Source of the DNA: Acidobacteriota bacterium
GTDB lineage: Bacteria; Acidobacteriota; Terriglobia; Acidiferrales; UBA7541
Reading direction: 5' to 3'
Length of the DNA: 64,000 nt
NCBI GenBank assembly: GCA_018268785.1
Contig: JAFDVY010000005.1
Coordinates: 1 to 64,000 of the forward strand
Position 1 is the first letter of the stretch. Each line of letters opens with the position of its first letter. Positions 1 to 8,398 of the stretch are shown here, in pieces. The position numbers and the translations under genes were made by a program. Under the pieces are notes generated by a model. It did not search any database and was not told the origin of the DNA. It saw only the letters and a list, made by a program, of their open reading frames with translations.

Positions 1-377
1 GTCAGGAATTGCATCGCGTATCTGGCGCGAATTCCTGCCGTGTCCGTTCTGCGGTAGAGCGCCACAACAGCCCACATCAGAAGACAGGCCAGAGAACCAA
101 ACACGAGATGCAGCAGCAAATTGCCCTTGAGGCGGGCTTCTTCCAACTGGAAATGCCAAGCCAGGAGCCCTGTCGCCACAACGGGCAGGGAAGCGATCGC
201 AGCAGCGACCTGATTGTAGTAGGACGCGGAGATCAAAGCCGCGTTCTCGCGCCACTTTCCGAGCACTTCAAAAATTACCGCCGTCAGGCAAAGGCCGATC
301 GGAAAGTGGACGAGCACGACGTGCTGCGCATGCTTTGCGAACAAGACAGTGCGCGGATCGAAGGGATTTTCCATCAT
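1..377 (-). CDS. DUF2231-like integral membrane protein (C-terminus off the window)
   Basis: Reading the minus strand from an ATG at 377 gives an open frame that runs off the left edge (about 125 residues visible). It starts MMENPFDPRTVLFAKHAQHV and contains the HFPIGL motif typical of DUF2231 membrane proteins, followed by several hydrophobic helices. AGGGG lies just upstream of the start. It sits 8 bases after the cupredoxin stop, so it is the last visible gene of the phosphoesterase-cupredoxin operon. DUF2231 proteins are membrane proteins of unresolved role, often next to haem or copper proteins; a redox-linked membrane partner for the cupredoxin is inference. Confidence 0.7.
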   Translation of the reverse strand, partial: MMENPFDPRTVLFAKHAQHVVLVHFPIGLCLTAVIFEVLGKWRENAALISASYYNQVAAAIASLPVVATGLLAWHFQLEEARLKGNLLLHLVFGSLACLLMWAVVALYRRTDTAGIRARYAMQFL

Positions 378-385
378 CGCCGCCC

Positions 386-754
386 CTATTGAACGACAAC
401 CTTGGCCGTCATTTTCGGGTGCAGCGAGCAGAAGTAAGGGTACGTTCCCGGCTTGTCGAAGGTGAACGAAAATTTCTCGTCGGTGTCCAGCGCCTTGGAC
501 TTGAAGATCTTGTCGTCGCTCACGACCGTGTGCGGAATATCGTCGGCGTTCGTCCAGGTGACTTTTGTCCCGGCTTTGATTTGCAGCGTGGCCGGAGAAA
601 AGCTGAAGTTATCGATCTTTACCTCCGAGGTCATCTCATGCGCCATCTGCTGCGGAAGAGGCGCGGCGTGAGTGCGCGCGCGCAATCCCGCCAACTGCCC
701 GAATCCTCCTACAAGAAAAATTGAAGTTCCTAAGATTCTGAGTGCGATTTTCAT
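386..754 (-). CDS. Secreted cupredoxin (amicyanin/plastocyanin-like)
   Basis: A 122-residue protein with an N-terminal signal or anchor segment (about residues 5-30) and one cupredoxin domain. Type 1 copper ligands are visible: H75 in the DDIPHTVV segment and the C109-x2-H112-x2-M115 loop (YFCSLHPKM). It should carry single electrons in the periplasm. The ATG at 754 was chosen because GGAAAAG precedes it and the signal peptide begins there; the longer upstream reading has no such features. It lies 28 bases after the phosphoesterase and 8 bases before the DUF2231 gene, so the three are probably co-transcribed. Confidence 0.88.
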   Translation of the reverse strand: MKIALRILGTSIFLVGGFGQLAGLRARTHAAPLPQQMAHEMTSEVKIDNFSFSPATLQIKAGTKVTWTNADDIPHTVVSDDKIFKSKALDTDEKFSFTFDKPGTYPYFCSLHPKMTAKVVVQ

Positions 755-782
755 TTTCTTTTCCTTTTTCCGCTCGATTGAG

Positions 783-1748
783 CTAAGCCAGATTCGAATC
801 CACGACCGCGAGCGCTTTTTGCCCGCGCACAAAATTCACGCTGGTCACTCCTAAAACACTCCGCAACTGCTCGGCTGGAACTTTCATCGGGCCTGGAGAA
901 TCCGCTTTGCCCGGCGCAGGCTGAGGGAACGCCGTCGAAGCGGCGGTGTGAAAAGTGATATTTCCTTCGACTTTTTGCATGGTCTGGTGGATGTGGCCGT
1001 TCAGCACCGTCACCGAGCCGAATTTCTTCAAATAAGAGAGCGCCTGCGCTGCGTCCTCCGTGCCCCAGCCCCATTCCGGATAGACCGACCACAGCGGAAT
1101 GTGCGCGAAGACCACGATTGGCGTGCTCGATTTCTTTGCCTTCAAATCGTCTTCGAGCCACTCGAGCTGCTCGTGGCCCAGCGTGCCAAGTCCGCCCGCT
1201 TTCAAATTCACAACGTTCACCAGCCCAACGAAATGAACGCCGTTCTTGTCGAAGCTGTGCCAGCCGGCGCCCTTCGTTCCCTTGCCATAGCGTTCGAGAA
1301 ATTCCTTGCCTTCATCGATGGCCACATCGTGTTCGCCCGGAACGTAAAACGATTCCTTCACCTTCGCACCCCGCAGGATCTGCTGGACGTTGTCAAACTC
1401 TTCCGGTTTCGAAAGATGAGTGATGTCTCCGGTGTGCAGCAGGAATTCCGGGTTGCCGGGAAGCGCGTTGATTTTTTCGATCGCGGCTTTCAGTGTGCCG
1501 ATCACGTCGGGGTTCGCGGGCTTATTGAATCCCATGTGGCTGTCGCTGATTTGCACAAAACTCAGCTCGCCAGCGGCGGCGGCCGGATCGAGTTCACCCA
1601 GCCGGCTCAGGCTGAACGACTTCATCACGCCGCCCTTCATCACGCAGAGCGTTCCCGTACCAGCCCACGCCATGCACTTCAGAAAACCTCTACGATCGAT
1701 TCCATCTCCGTTGTGGTCAAACTTGATTTCATCCTCAATCTTCTTCAT
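783..1748 (-). CDS. Tat-exported calcineurin-like metallophosphoesterase
   Basis: A 321-residue protein. RRGFLK near residues 19-24 followed by a hydrophobic stretch is a twin-arginine signal, so it is exported folded. Metal-binding motifs occur in family order: D69-x-H71, G107-D108, G138-E-H-D141, H216 (FAHIPLW) and G251-H-x-H254. The third motif is GEHD instead of the usual GNHD, replacing the Asn that normally helps hold the phosphate; this may be a subfamily trait. The substrate is not deducible. It heads the minus-strand operon with the cupredoxin and DUF2231 genes and is divergent from the ECF sigma gene. Confidence 0.88.
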   Translation of the reverse strand: MKKIEDEIKFDHNGDGIDRRGFLKCMAWAGTGTLCVMKGGVMKSFSLSRLGELDPAAAAGELSFVQISDSHMGFNKPANPDVIGTLKAAIEKINALPGNPEFLLHTGDITHLSKPEEFDNVQQILRGAKVKESFYVPGEHDVAIDEGKEFLERYGKGTKGAGWHSFDKNGVHFVGLVNVVNLKAGGLGTLGHEQLEWLEDDLKAKKSSTPIVVFAHIPLWSVYPEWGWGTEDAAQALSYLKKFGSVTVLNGHIHQTMQKVEGNITFHTAASTAFPQPAPGKADSPGPMKVPAEQLRSVLGVTSVNFVRGQKALAVVDSNLA

Positions 1749-1909
1749 CTGCCGCTTCCTTTCCTCTTAAAGGGGCGAGCGGCGCACTTCGTGCAGGGGA
1801 AGCACGCCGCTCTTGGACGTCGTCTTACAACCGTACAGAACGGCACGGCGCCGCGTTTTATTCCATGAGCCAGAACGCAATTTCCCGCGTCAAATTTGTT
1901 TTAATCGCT

Positions 1910-1937
1910 GGAATAAAAGCCGCCCGGTGGCAGTTAT
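1910..1937 (+). promoter_or_regulatory. Possible ECF-type promoter upstream of the sigma gene
   Basis: GGAATA at 1910-1915 is followed after 16 bases by AGTTAT at 1932-1937. A GGAA-type -35 element is the usual mark of ECF-dependent promoters, so this could be autoregulation. If it is real, transcription would begin near 1944 and translation would have to start downstream of the ATG at 1936, for example at the GTG at 1996. Weak, single-site evidence. Confidence 0.3.
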
Positions 1938-2520
1938 GCTAGAGGTACGCCGGAGTTTCGGCGAACGGGCGGAAGTAAAAGGACGGGCGTTTAAGGTGCA
2001 GGATCGCGAGCAATTCGATCAGCTTGTGCTGCCGCATTTGCGGGCGGCGTTCAACCTGGCGCGGTGGCTGCTGCGCAGCCGGGAGGATGCCGAGGACGTA
2101 ACGCAGGAAGCCCTGCTTCGCGCGTTCCGGTTTTTCAGCGGCTTTCGCGGCAGCGACGCCAGAGCATGGTTGCTGCAGATCGTGCGCAACACTTGCTATA
2201 CGTGGATGGAAAAGAAAGGTTCGATGGGGTCGAATGTCGAATTTGACGAATCGTTGCACCTTTCGCCCATGCCTGGTCCCGAAGCGCAGGCGGTTTCCGG
2301 AAGCGAGCGCGAACGATTGACGCGCGCCCTTGAACTGCTTTCTCCGCGTTCGCGCGAAGTGCTCGTGCTGCGAGAACTGGAAGGTTATTCCTACAAGGAA
2401 ATTGCGACGATCACGGCCATGCCAATCGGAACGGTGATGTCCACGCTGGCGCGAGCCAGGGAACGTTTGCAGGAATTGCTAGCGCCGCCAGCGAGAAAGG
2501 AGGCCGCCCGTGACGTGTGA
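1936..2520 (+). CDS. ECF-family RNA polymerase sigma factor
   Basis: About 194 residues with two sigma domains. Region 2 spans EDAEDVTQEALLRAF and the following RAWLLQIVRN; region 4 is the helix-turn-helix around YSYKEIATITAMPIGTV. The length fits a minimal ECF sigma without C-terminal extension. The ATG at 1936 follows GGTGG; an alternative GTG at 1996 follows AAAGGACGGG and still keeps region 2 intact. Its stop overlaps the start of the anti-sigma gene, so the two are translationally coupled. The divergent phosphoesterase-cupredoxin operon is a natural target candidate, but that is inference. Confidence 0.9.
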   Translation: MLEVRRSFGERAEVKGRAFKVQDREQFDQLVLPHLRAAFNLARWLLRSREDAEDVTQEALLRAFRFFSGFRGSDARAWLLQIVRNTCYTWMEKKGSMGSNVEFDESLHLSPMPGPEAQAVSGSERERLTRALELLSPRSREVLVLRELEGYSYKEIATITAMPIGTVMSTLARARERLQELLAPPARKEAARDV

Positions 2521-3259
2521 AGAAAACCGAACGATTTTGCACGCGTATCTCGATGGCGAGCTGGATGCTCCTCGCTCCGCCGAATTTGAAAAACATTTGG
2601 AAAACTGCGCGGCCTGCGTTCGCGCGCTGGAAGCGCAGGAAACGCTTCGATCGAAAATTCGGCATGCGGATTTGTACGAACCGTTGCCAAACGATCTGGA
2701 AAGCAAGATTCGGCGCCAGTTGCGAGAGGCTTCTGCGCCGGTTCCAAAGCGTTTTGTTTGGCAATGGCTCGCGGCAGCGGCAGCGGTTCTTTTCTTCGCC
2801 GGAATTTCCTGGAGATATTTGCCCAAATTTGGCGCCGACTCCGGCCTTTCCGCATCGGCGTTCGCATCTGAAATCGTGGACGCGCATATCCGCGCGCTCC
2901 AGCCGGGCCACTTGACCGATGTTGCATCGACGGATCAGCACACGGTCAAGCCGTGGTTCGACGGAAGAATAGCTTTCGCTCCGCCCGTCAAAGATTTTGC
3001 CGAGGAAGGTTTCCCCCTGATTGGCGGAAGGCTCGACGTCCTGCAAGGGGAAAACGTGGCTGCGCTTGTCTACGGCCGCCGCAAGCATTTCATCAACGTT
3101 TTCGTCTGGCCGGAACGCGCGGGCGAGGCCGAGCAATACACCGGATCAAAAAACGGCTACAACTGGATCTCCTGGAAGCAGGGCGAACTGCGCTTGTGCG
3201 CCGTTTCGGACACGAATCGCGACGATCTCAACGCGTTAAAGGATTTGATCAGCCGCTAA
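2510..3259 (+). CDS. Membrane anti-sigma factor with zinc-finger (ZAS/zf-HC2) domain
   Basis: A 249-residue protein starting at a GTG inside the end of the sigma gene, preceded by AGGAGG-like bases near 2498. The N-terminus has the anti-sigma zinc motif: C3, then H29-x3-C33-x2-C36. A transmembrane segment follows at about residues 85-103 (WQWLAAAAAVLFFAGISW) and a periplasmic domain of about 145 residues completes it. It should hold the upstream ECF factor at the membrane and release it on an envelope signal. The periplasmic domain carries no signature from which the signal could be read. Confidence 0.88.
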   Translation: MTCEENRTILHAYLDGELDAPRSAEFEKHLENCAACVRALEAQETLRSKIRHADLYEPLPNDLESKIRRQLREASAPVPKRFVWQWLAAAAAVLFFAGISWRYLPKFGADSGLSASAFASEIVDAHIRALQPGHLTDVASTDQHTVKPWFDGRIAFAPPVKDFAEEGFPLIGGRLDVLQGENVAALVYGRRKHFINVFVWPERAGEAEQYTGSKNGYNWISWKQGELRLCAVSDTNRDDLNALKDLISR

Positions 3260-3672
3260 TTTTTCGAAGCCGGTTTGCTAACGGAAGAGGGCATTTGCTT
3301 CGGCATTTCTTTTGCGTAAATCAGGCGCAAGATGATTTCGCTGGTGTGCCCCGACTGCACCTGAAAATTTTTTTGCCACTCCGAGAATATTCCCTTCGCG
3401 GATGCTCGCAGGTCATAGTTATCCGTATGCAATTTTGTAATCGTGAAACGGCCCCTCGCGTCCGCATGGACCACATGAGGAGCGATCCCGCTCGACGATT
3501 GATAGGTAATCACCGCGTGAGGCGCTGGTTTGTCGTTTGGTCCAAGCACCGTTCCCGAAATGATTCCGCTCGGAGCGCCTTTGCCGCGCTTTACCACAAC
3601 GTTTTGACCCGCCCATGCGGTCGTTCCCAGGGCCGCTGACAAGATCAGTAGGATCGCGATTTGTCGCTTCAT
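3256..3672 (-). CDS. Secreted protein with carboxypeptidase-regulatory-like (Ig-like) domain
   Basis: A 138-residue protein with a clear signal peptide (about residues 1-21, ending TAWAG). The rest is one beta-sandwich with the pattern GIISGTVLGPNDKPAPHAVI ... GRFTITKLHTDNYDLRASA, as in carboxypeptidase regulatory-like domains. Such single-domain secreted proteins are abundant in Acidobacteriota and are thought to bind ligands or proteins. It overlaps the anti-sigma gene tail to tail by 4 bases. No catalytic residues are visible. Confidence 0.75.
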   Translation of the reverse strand: MKRQIAILLILSAALGTTAWAGQNVVVKRGKGAPSGIISGTVLGPNDKPAPHAVITYQSSSGIAPHVVHADARGRFTITKLHTDNYDLRASAKGIFSEWQKNFQVQSGHTSEIILRLIYAKEMPKQMPSSVSKPASKN

Positions 3673-3922
3673 CTCCGTCTCCCGCTTCAGCCTCAGTGTA
3701 AGTCTAGTGGCTCGATCCCGCCGCAGAGAGGAACGTTTTGTGTCGCAGGAGCAACCTGCCTCTTGGAGCAGGTCGGTTCCACCCTTGCACGAAGCCGCGC
3801 CGATGAAGCGACTCTCCCACGTTGCGCGGCCCCGTGCCTTGCGCTTGTCTTGTTTTGAAACGATTAGACGCCGCGCTTGCGGTTCGTGTGCCCGCGCCAG
3901 GCAGCCTTCCGCGCCCGCGCCG

Positions 3923-4600
3923 TCAGACTGCCGCCTTCGGAGTGAGCGCTCTTGCAGCTCGGAAGATCAGCAAATGGCTCAGCCACGCCACTTGCACCAG
4001 GTATGTTGGCAACCAAATGTATGGAAAATAGGTCACAAACATGTTCGCTGGCTCACTGTGAAAATGTCGCAGCGGCGTCGGCATGGAAAGCGCGGCCACA
4101 ATCGTCACGTTCAACAGCAGCGCCAGTCCAATCGTGTTCCAAGCGTAGATCAGCCACTTCGGCGCTTTGTTTTTCGCTACGAGCCAGGCCATCGGCAGCG
4201 CCGTCAACCCAGTAAACACATCCCAGTTGCGTCCTTCGAACGTCATCTGCACCGGAACAAATCCGGCACGGTGCCCTAGATATAGAAAAATTTCCACCGC
4301 CACGCGAAATACTTGAAAGCCAATCAACCAGGCAAGACCGGGAGTCTCGATCAGCTTCGCCGCAGCCGAAAACTTGCTTCCAAAATAAACTCCCACAAAC
4401 GACAGCACCACCAGCAGCATGATCCGCGGCGGGCGCTGGCTGAAATCGTGCAGCATAGGCGTAAGGCTTAGCACGCCCGTCACCGCCAGCCACAAGAACA
4501 GCGCGCTCCCCAACTGCTTGCTGCGCCGCGTCAGCTCTCCCTGCACCGCGCCCACAATCAGCGAAAACAAAATCGCCAAATATACTGGCCCTGGATTCAT
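3923..4600 (-). CDS. Conserved hypothetical integral membrane protein (6-7 helices)
   Basis: A 225-residue, strongly hydrophobic protein with about six or seven predicted membrane helices, from NPGPVYLAILFSLIVGAV to LPTYLVQVAWLSHLLIF. I do not recognise a family motif. It starts only about 75 bases from the divergent aspartyl-protease-like gene. The 250 bases between it and the gene at 3672 hold no credible gene. Function unknown. Confidence 0.65.
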   Translation of the reverse strand: MNPGPVYLAILFSLIVGAVQGELTRRSKQLGSALFLWLAVTGVLSLTPMLHDFSQRPPRIMLLVVLSFVGVYFGSKFSAAAKLIETPGLAWLIGFQVFRVAVEIFLYLGHRAGFVPVQMTFEGRNWDVFTGLTALPMAWLVAKNKAPKWLIYAWNTIGLALLLNVTIVAALSMPTPLRHFHSEPANMFVTYFPYIWLPTYLVQVAWLSHLLIFRAARALTPKAAV

Positions 4601-4676
4601 GGACCGGCATTATCGCCCACTCTCGTACTTCAGGCCACGACCTATAACCCGCCGCTCGCTCGTGCATCAAACCGCC

Positions 4677-5561
4677 ATGATTCGCCGGTGTCCCTCGAAC
4701 GCCGCCATCTTCTTTCTTTGCCTGCTCGGTTTTTCTTTTCCCTCTGTCGCCCAAGAGCAGCCGGCATCTTCTGAAATTCCCATCGAACGCTGCGACGTCC
4801 TTCCCGTCGTTCCGGTGCGCATCGACGGCGCGGAAATGCGCTTTCTCCTCGACACAGCGGCGACCACTGTCCTCAACCTGAAAACATTCTCCTCAGGCCG
4901 CTCCAAACAAATTCAAATCTCCTCCTGGACCGGCACAGCCGCCACCAGCGCCCGCGAAGTTTCTCTTCCTGAACTTGTCTTGGGCGAACACAAACTCCTC
5001 AATCTGAAACTCCCGGCAATTGACCTGAGCCCCATCGGCAACGCCTGCGGCGGCAAGATTGACGGCATCCTCGGCGTGGATCTTCTCGACCAAATGGGAG
5101 TCACCATCGATCTCAAGCGCCGCATCGCTACATTTGCTCCGATGCCGCATGATGCCGTGACTGTCTACAGCCAAATGGAAAGATCGATGCACCTCTGCAT
5201 CACAGCGTTCAACAAGGGTGACGCGTCAACGCTGGAACAGTGCTTTGATCCGGAAATTGTGCTCTATGCGCCCCATGGTGAATTTCAGGGCCGGTCGCAG
5301 GTCATGAAATATTTGAAGGAGCGGTACCTGCAATATGCCCCAAAGCTCTCTTACGTGATGAAGCTTCGCGATGTAAAACTCTATGGCGACGCCCTGTGGT
5401 ATTCCTACGACTACACTCTGGACTCACCCAGGGAACACCTCGCCGGCCACGGGATGTCCATGTGCCGCAAGGATGGCGATCATTGGCGCATCCTGAATCT
5501 GCACAACTCGTTGCGCGATCCTGCCGCTATGGCAAAGGCGGAATCTCCAGCTTACCAATAG
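4677..5561 (+). CDS. Secreted retropepsin-like aspartyl protease fused to an NTF2/SnoaL-like domain
   Basis: A 294-residue protein with a signal peptide (residues 1-25, ending PSVAQ). Residues 45-155 look like half of a retropepsin: FLLDTAATTVLNL carries D59-T60-A61 in place of the usual DTG, and IDGILGVDLL (128-137) is the second conserved segment. Residues 160-285 look like a SnoaL/NTF2-like cone domain of the kind found in ketosteroid isomerase homologues. The DTA triad still holds the catalytic Asp; single-lobe retropepsins act as dimers. The ATG at 4677 starts the signal peptide; the open frame extends upstream but lacks one. The fusion is unusual. Confidence 0.72.
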   Translation: MIRRCPSNAAIFFLCLLGFSFPSVAQEQPASSEIPIERCDVLPVVPVRIDGAEMRFLLDTAATTVLNLKTFSSGRSKQIQISSWTGTAATSAREVSLPELVLGEHKLLNLKLPAIDLSPIGNACGGKIDGILGVDLLDQMGVTIDLKRRIATFAPMPHDAVTVYSQMERSMHLCITAFNKGDASTLEQCFDPEIVLYAPHGEFQGRSQVMKYLKERYLQYAPKLSYVMKLRDVKLYGDALWYSYDYTLDSPREHLAGHGMSMCRKDGDHWRILNLHNSLRDPAAMAKAESPAYQ

Positions 5562-5571
5562 GCTTCAACAG

Positions 5572-5600
5572 AAAAGGCGCGGTCGCCCGCGCCATTTCCA
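5572..5600. terminator. Hairpin between convergent genes
   Basis: GGCGCGG (5576-5582) and CCGCGCC (5587-5593) form a perfect 7-bp stem with a 4-base loop, preceded by AAAA and followed by ATTTCCAATTTT. It lies between two genes that end toward each other, so it could terminate both. Confidence 0.5.
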
Positions 5601-5621
5601 ATTTTCTGTGACTTCCGCGAA

Positions 5622-6470
5622 CTACTGCTTCGGCGCCGTCGCCGGTTTCGCGAACAGCTCATCCTCGATCGGATAATTATTCTTCACCGCCGTCAGCCGG
5701 ATGTTGATCACGGCGCCCTTTTCGGTGCGCTTCATGCGAAACGGAAACTTCATTCCATCCACTTCGCGGTAGTCTTCCATATCCAGCTTCACTACGTAGG
5801 GTCCTTCCGGGCTCATAAACGTGTCTTCGGTATGAATCTCGAGTCCCGTTTCCGTGTCGAAAAAGAGCTTCGCGGTTTCATTCTTCTGTGGCGAATACTC
5901 GATAACGTAGGCGTTGTGTGTGCCCGTCTTCTCCACGCCTAGAACCTTCCCTGTCGCCGCAATCAAAACCATGTTTGCTTGTTCGGAGAATTGCGAGCGC
6001 CGGATCCGGCTCGCCAGCGCCGCTCCGGAATATTCGTGATAGCCGCCGCGTGGATCCTCGATCCAGGCTGTTTTGCCGTCGCAAATGTCGCGCATCACGA
6101 TGTCCTGCTGCAGTTTCATCTTGTACATCGTCTTGTCCGGCGACTTTTGATAGATCTCCATCGCCACAAACGAGGAGGAATCCTCGCTCTGATACACACC
6201 TTTCATCAGGCGCGTATTCACGCTCTTCCAGGCCTCTTCGCCGCCCACCGCTTTCTGAGCGCGTTCCAGAATGTCTTTCAACGAAGGGAGTTCCGCGTCG
6301 GGCGTCGCGCCGGCCGCTTTCGCATCCGAGGGCGCCGCGGCAATCTTTTCCGAGACCATGGACGCGTTACTGGCGGGCGGCGTCTGACTCAACACGCCGC
6401 GCGGCATCAGCAGCAACACAATCACGGCGGCAGCAAGAATCGCCAGGGCGCGTTTTAGCTGGGTGTGCAT
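5622..6470 (-). CDS. Secreted LolA/outer-membrane-lipoprotein-sorting-like protein
   Basis: A 282-residue protein with a signal peptide (about residues 1-29). After a low-complexity Ala/Pro/Ser linker, residues 65-275 look like the beta-rich fold of LolA-like proteins (AQKAVGGEEAWKSVNT, DICDGKTAWIEDPRG, LFFDTETGLEIH, VDGMKFPFRMKR). Proteins of this shape are common in Acidobacteriota, and lipid or lipoprotein binding is proposed by analogy only. Convergent with the upstream aspartyl-protease fusion gene. Confidence 0.6.
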   Translation of the reverse strand: MHTQLKRALAILAAAVIVLLLMPRGVLSQTPPASNASMVSEKIAAAPSDAKAAGATPDAELPSLKDILERAQKAVGGEEAWKSVNTRLMKGVYQSEDSSSFVAMEIYQKSPDKTMYKMKLQQDIVMRDICDGKTAWIEDPRGGYHEYSGAALASRIRRSQFSEQANMVLIAATGKVLGVEKTGTHNAYVIEYSPQKNETAKLFFDTETGLEIHTEDTFMSPEGPYVVKLDMEDYREVDGMKFPFRMKRTEKGAVINIRLTAVKNNYPIEDELFAKPATAPKQ

Positions 6471-6747
6471 GGTACTTCCTCGCTTTCAGAACCGCTGGAC
6501 GTCTTTCAAGTGTGGCGCGCACTTGCGCTTCGCTCCATAGCGCCCGTGGCCAACTGTGTTTGGCGTGACACTGTACGAACGTTCAGGTAAGTATTTCTCG
6601 CCTGGTCGTGGCCGCAGCAAGAAAATTTGTCCACGTGGTAACCCGTTTCTCCCGCGCACACCTGTCCTTCGTTGTCTCTTGGGAAATTCCTTTTGATTGT
6701 TATCGTGTAAATCCGGAAAGCCAAAAAACTGATTCGCGGGAGTTTGA

Positions 6748-7662
6748 ATGAAGAAACCTCGTTTTCTTCTTTCTCTGGTCACGCAAGACAACGACTACCA
6801 GCTCGAGCAGGCCGCTGCCGCCAAGACTGCTGCCGTGGATTGCGGCGTGGACCTTGAAATTGTTTTCGCCGATGGCGATACCATCACGCAAAGCACGCAA
6901 ATCCTGCGCAACATTCAAGCGGAACCTCTCCTCCGTCCAGCTGCCGTCATCTTCGAACCCGTCGGCGGAACCTCCCTTCCGCAAGTTGCCCGCGCCGCTG
7001 TAGCCGCGGGCATCGGCTGGGGCGTCCTCAATTCCGATCCTTCTTACATTTCCGAATTGCGAAGCTCCGCAAAAGCGCCGCTTTTCTCGATCAGCTCTGA
7101 CCACAAGGAGATCGGTCGCATCCAGGGACATCAGTTTGCTGTTCTCTTACCGCGAGGCGGCACTCTGCTATACATCCAGGGGCCTTCGGACAATCTTGCC
7201 GCAAAAGATCGCACAGCCGGAATGCAGTCGACTTTGCCTTCCAACATTCACACCATCTTGCTGAAGGGCCAATGGACCGAGGAAAGCGCCATCAAGAGCG
7301 TGAACTCCTGGCTCAAACTTGCGGCTACCGGCAAAACGCGCGTGGACCTCGTAGGCGCGCAGAACGACGCCATGGCGCTTGCCGCCCGCAAAGTGCTGTC
7401 CACGGTATCGAATTTGGAGGAACGGGATCGCTGGCTCCGCGTTCCCTACACTGGAGTTGATGGCCAGCCGAAAACCGGCCAGGCTTGGGTGCGCGATGGA
7501 TCGCTTGCCGCGACTATTGTCGTTCCACCGAACTCCGACCAGGCCCTTCGTCTCATGGCCGGCGCGATACAAAACGGCAGCTCCATTCCAGACCACACGC
7601 ATACCGTTCCGCAGTCCATGCCTTCGATGGAAAAGCTGGCAGCTTTGAAAATTGCGAGCTGA
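6748..7662 (+). CDS. Type 1 periplasmic-binding-protein homologue without signal peptide
   Basis: A 304-residue protein with the two-lobed sugar-binding fold of ribose/galactose-binding proteins: ADGDTITQSTQILRNI and PAAVIFEPVGG in lobe 1, then LLYIQGPSDNLAAKDRTAGM and DLVGAQNDAMALAARKVL as in the RbsB family. It begins MKKPRFLLSLVTQDNDYQL, with no signal peptide, lipobox or DNA-binding head, and no ABC transporter gene is adjacent. A cytoplasmic ligand sensor or a scavenged solute-binding domain is possible. It stands alone, with 277 bases upstream and about 140 downstream. Confidence 0.75.
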   Translation: MKKPRFLLSLVTQDNDYQLEQAAAAKTAAVDCGVDLEIVFADGDTITQSTQILRNIQAEPLLRPAAVIFEPVGGTSLPQVARAAVAAGIGWGVLNSDPSYISELRSSAKAPLFSISSDHKEIGRIQGHQFAVLLPRGGTLLYIQGPSDNLAAKDRTAGMQSTLPSNIHTILLKGQWTEESAIKSVNSWLKLAATGKTRVDLVGAQNDAMALAARKVLSTVSNLEERDRWLRVPYTGVDGQPKTGQAWVRDGSLAATIVVPPNSDQALRLMAGAIQNGSSIPDHTHTVPQSMPSMEKLAALKIAS

Positions 7663-7804
7663 CTCCGCTCCTATATCGTTGGCAGTTCGACCTGCACAAT
7701 CTTGGCGCGTCCTTCTTCGGTATCGCAGGCCTCGCAGCTGCCGCGTCCCTTTGATGCCGAAAAGTGTAGAATAAAATTGCCAGCGCGGGAGAGGACTCTC
7801 CGCC

Positions 7805-8398
7805 ATGTTTTGCAAAAATGCTCATGTCACGCGGATCCGGTTTACAGTCGCTCTTCTAGCTTGTTCCCTGCTTTCTCTTGCGGCGTCCGCTGCCGCGGCT
7901 CAAACTGCCTTTACTCTTGATGGAAAGCCGATCAATCCATTTCCTGGCCCCTCGGGAAAACCCATCGTGTTGATCTTCGTCCGTACGGATTGCCCAATTT
8001 CCAACCGCTATGCTCCCGTCCTTCGCGGCCTTTTCGATTCCAAATACCATCGGTTGGCAACGTTTTGGCTGGTCTATCCGGACAAGAAAACCGCGCCGCA
8101 GCAAATTCGCGCACATGTCCGCGAATTTCAGTTCGGGATCGATGCGCTTCGCGATCCGGATCATGTCCTCGTCAAACGCGCAGGCGCCACAATCACCCCG
8201 GAAGCGGCGGTGTTCGATTCCAGCGGCAACTTGCTCTACCGCGGCCGCATTGACAATCTTTACGTGGATGCGGGCCGCGCTCGCCCCGCCGCCACCACGC
8301 ACGAACTCAAGGACGCCATCGAATCCGCCATTTATGGAAAAACGCCAATGCCGGTGTCCGCGTCCGCAGTTGGCTGCTATATCTCCGACCTCGAATGA
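7805..8398 (+). CDS. Secreted thioredoxin-fold (redoxin-like) protein
   Basis: A 197-residue protein with a signal peptide (about residues 10-33, ending AAAAQ). The thioredoxin fold is indicated by PIVLIFVRTDCPISNRYAP, where C63 starts a C-x-x-S motif instead of C-x-x-C, and by the cis-Pro region ITPEAAVFDSSGNLLYRGRI. A second Cys (C190, AVGC) lies near the C-terminus and could pair with C63. It overlaps the downstream cytochrome/PHM-like gene by ATGA, so the two are coupled and probably act together in the periplasm, perhaps in thiol or copper delivery. Confidence 0.8.
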   Translation: MFCKNAHVTRIRFTVALLACSLLSLAASAAAAQTAFTLDGKPINPFPGPSGKPIVLIFVRTDCPISNRYAPVLRGLFDSKYHRLATFWLVYPDKKTAPQQIRAHVREFQFGIDALRDPDHVLVKRAGATITPEAAVFDSSGNLLYRGRIDNLYVDAGRARPAATTHELKDAIESAIYGKTPMPVSASAVGCYISDLE

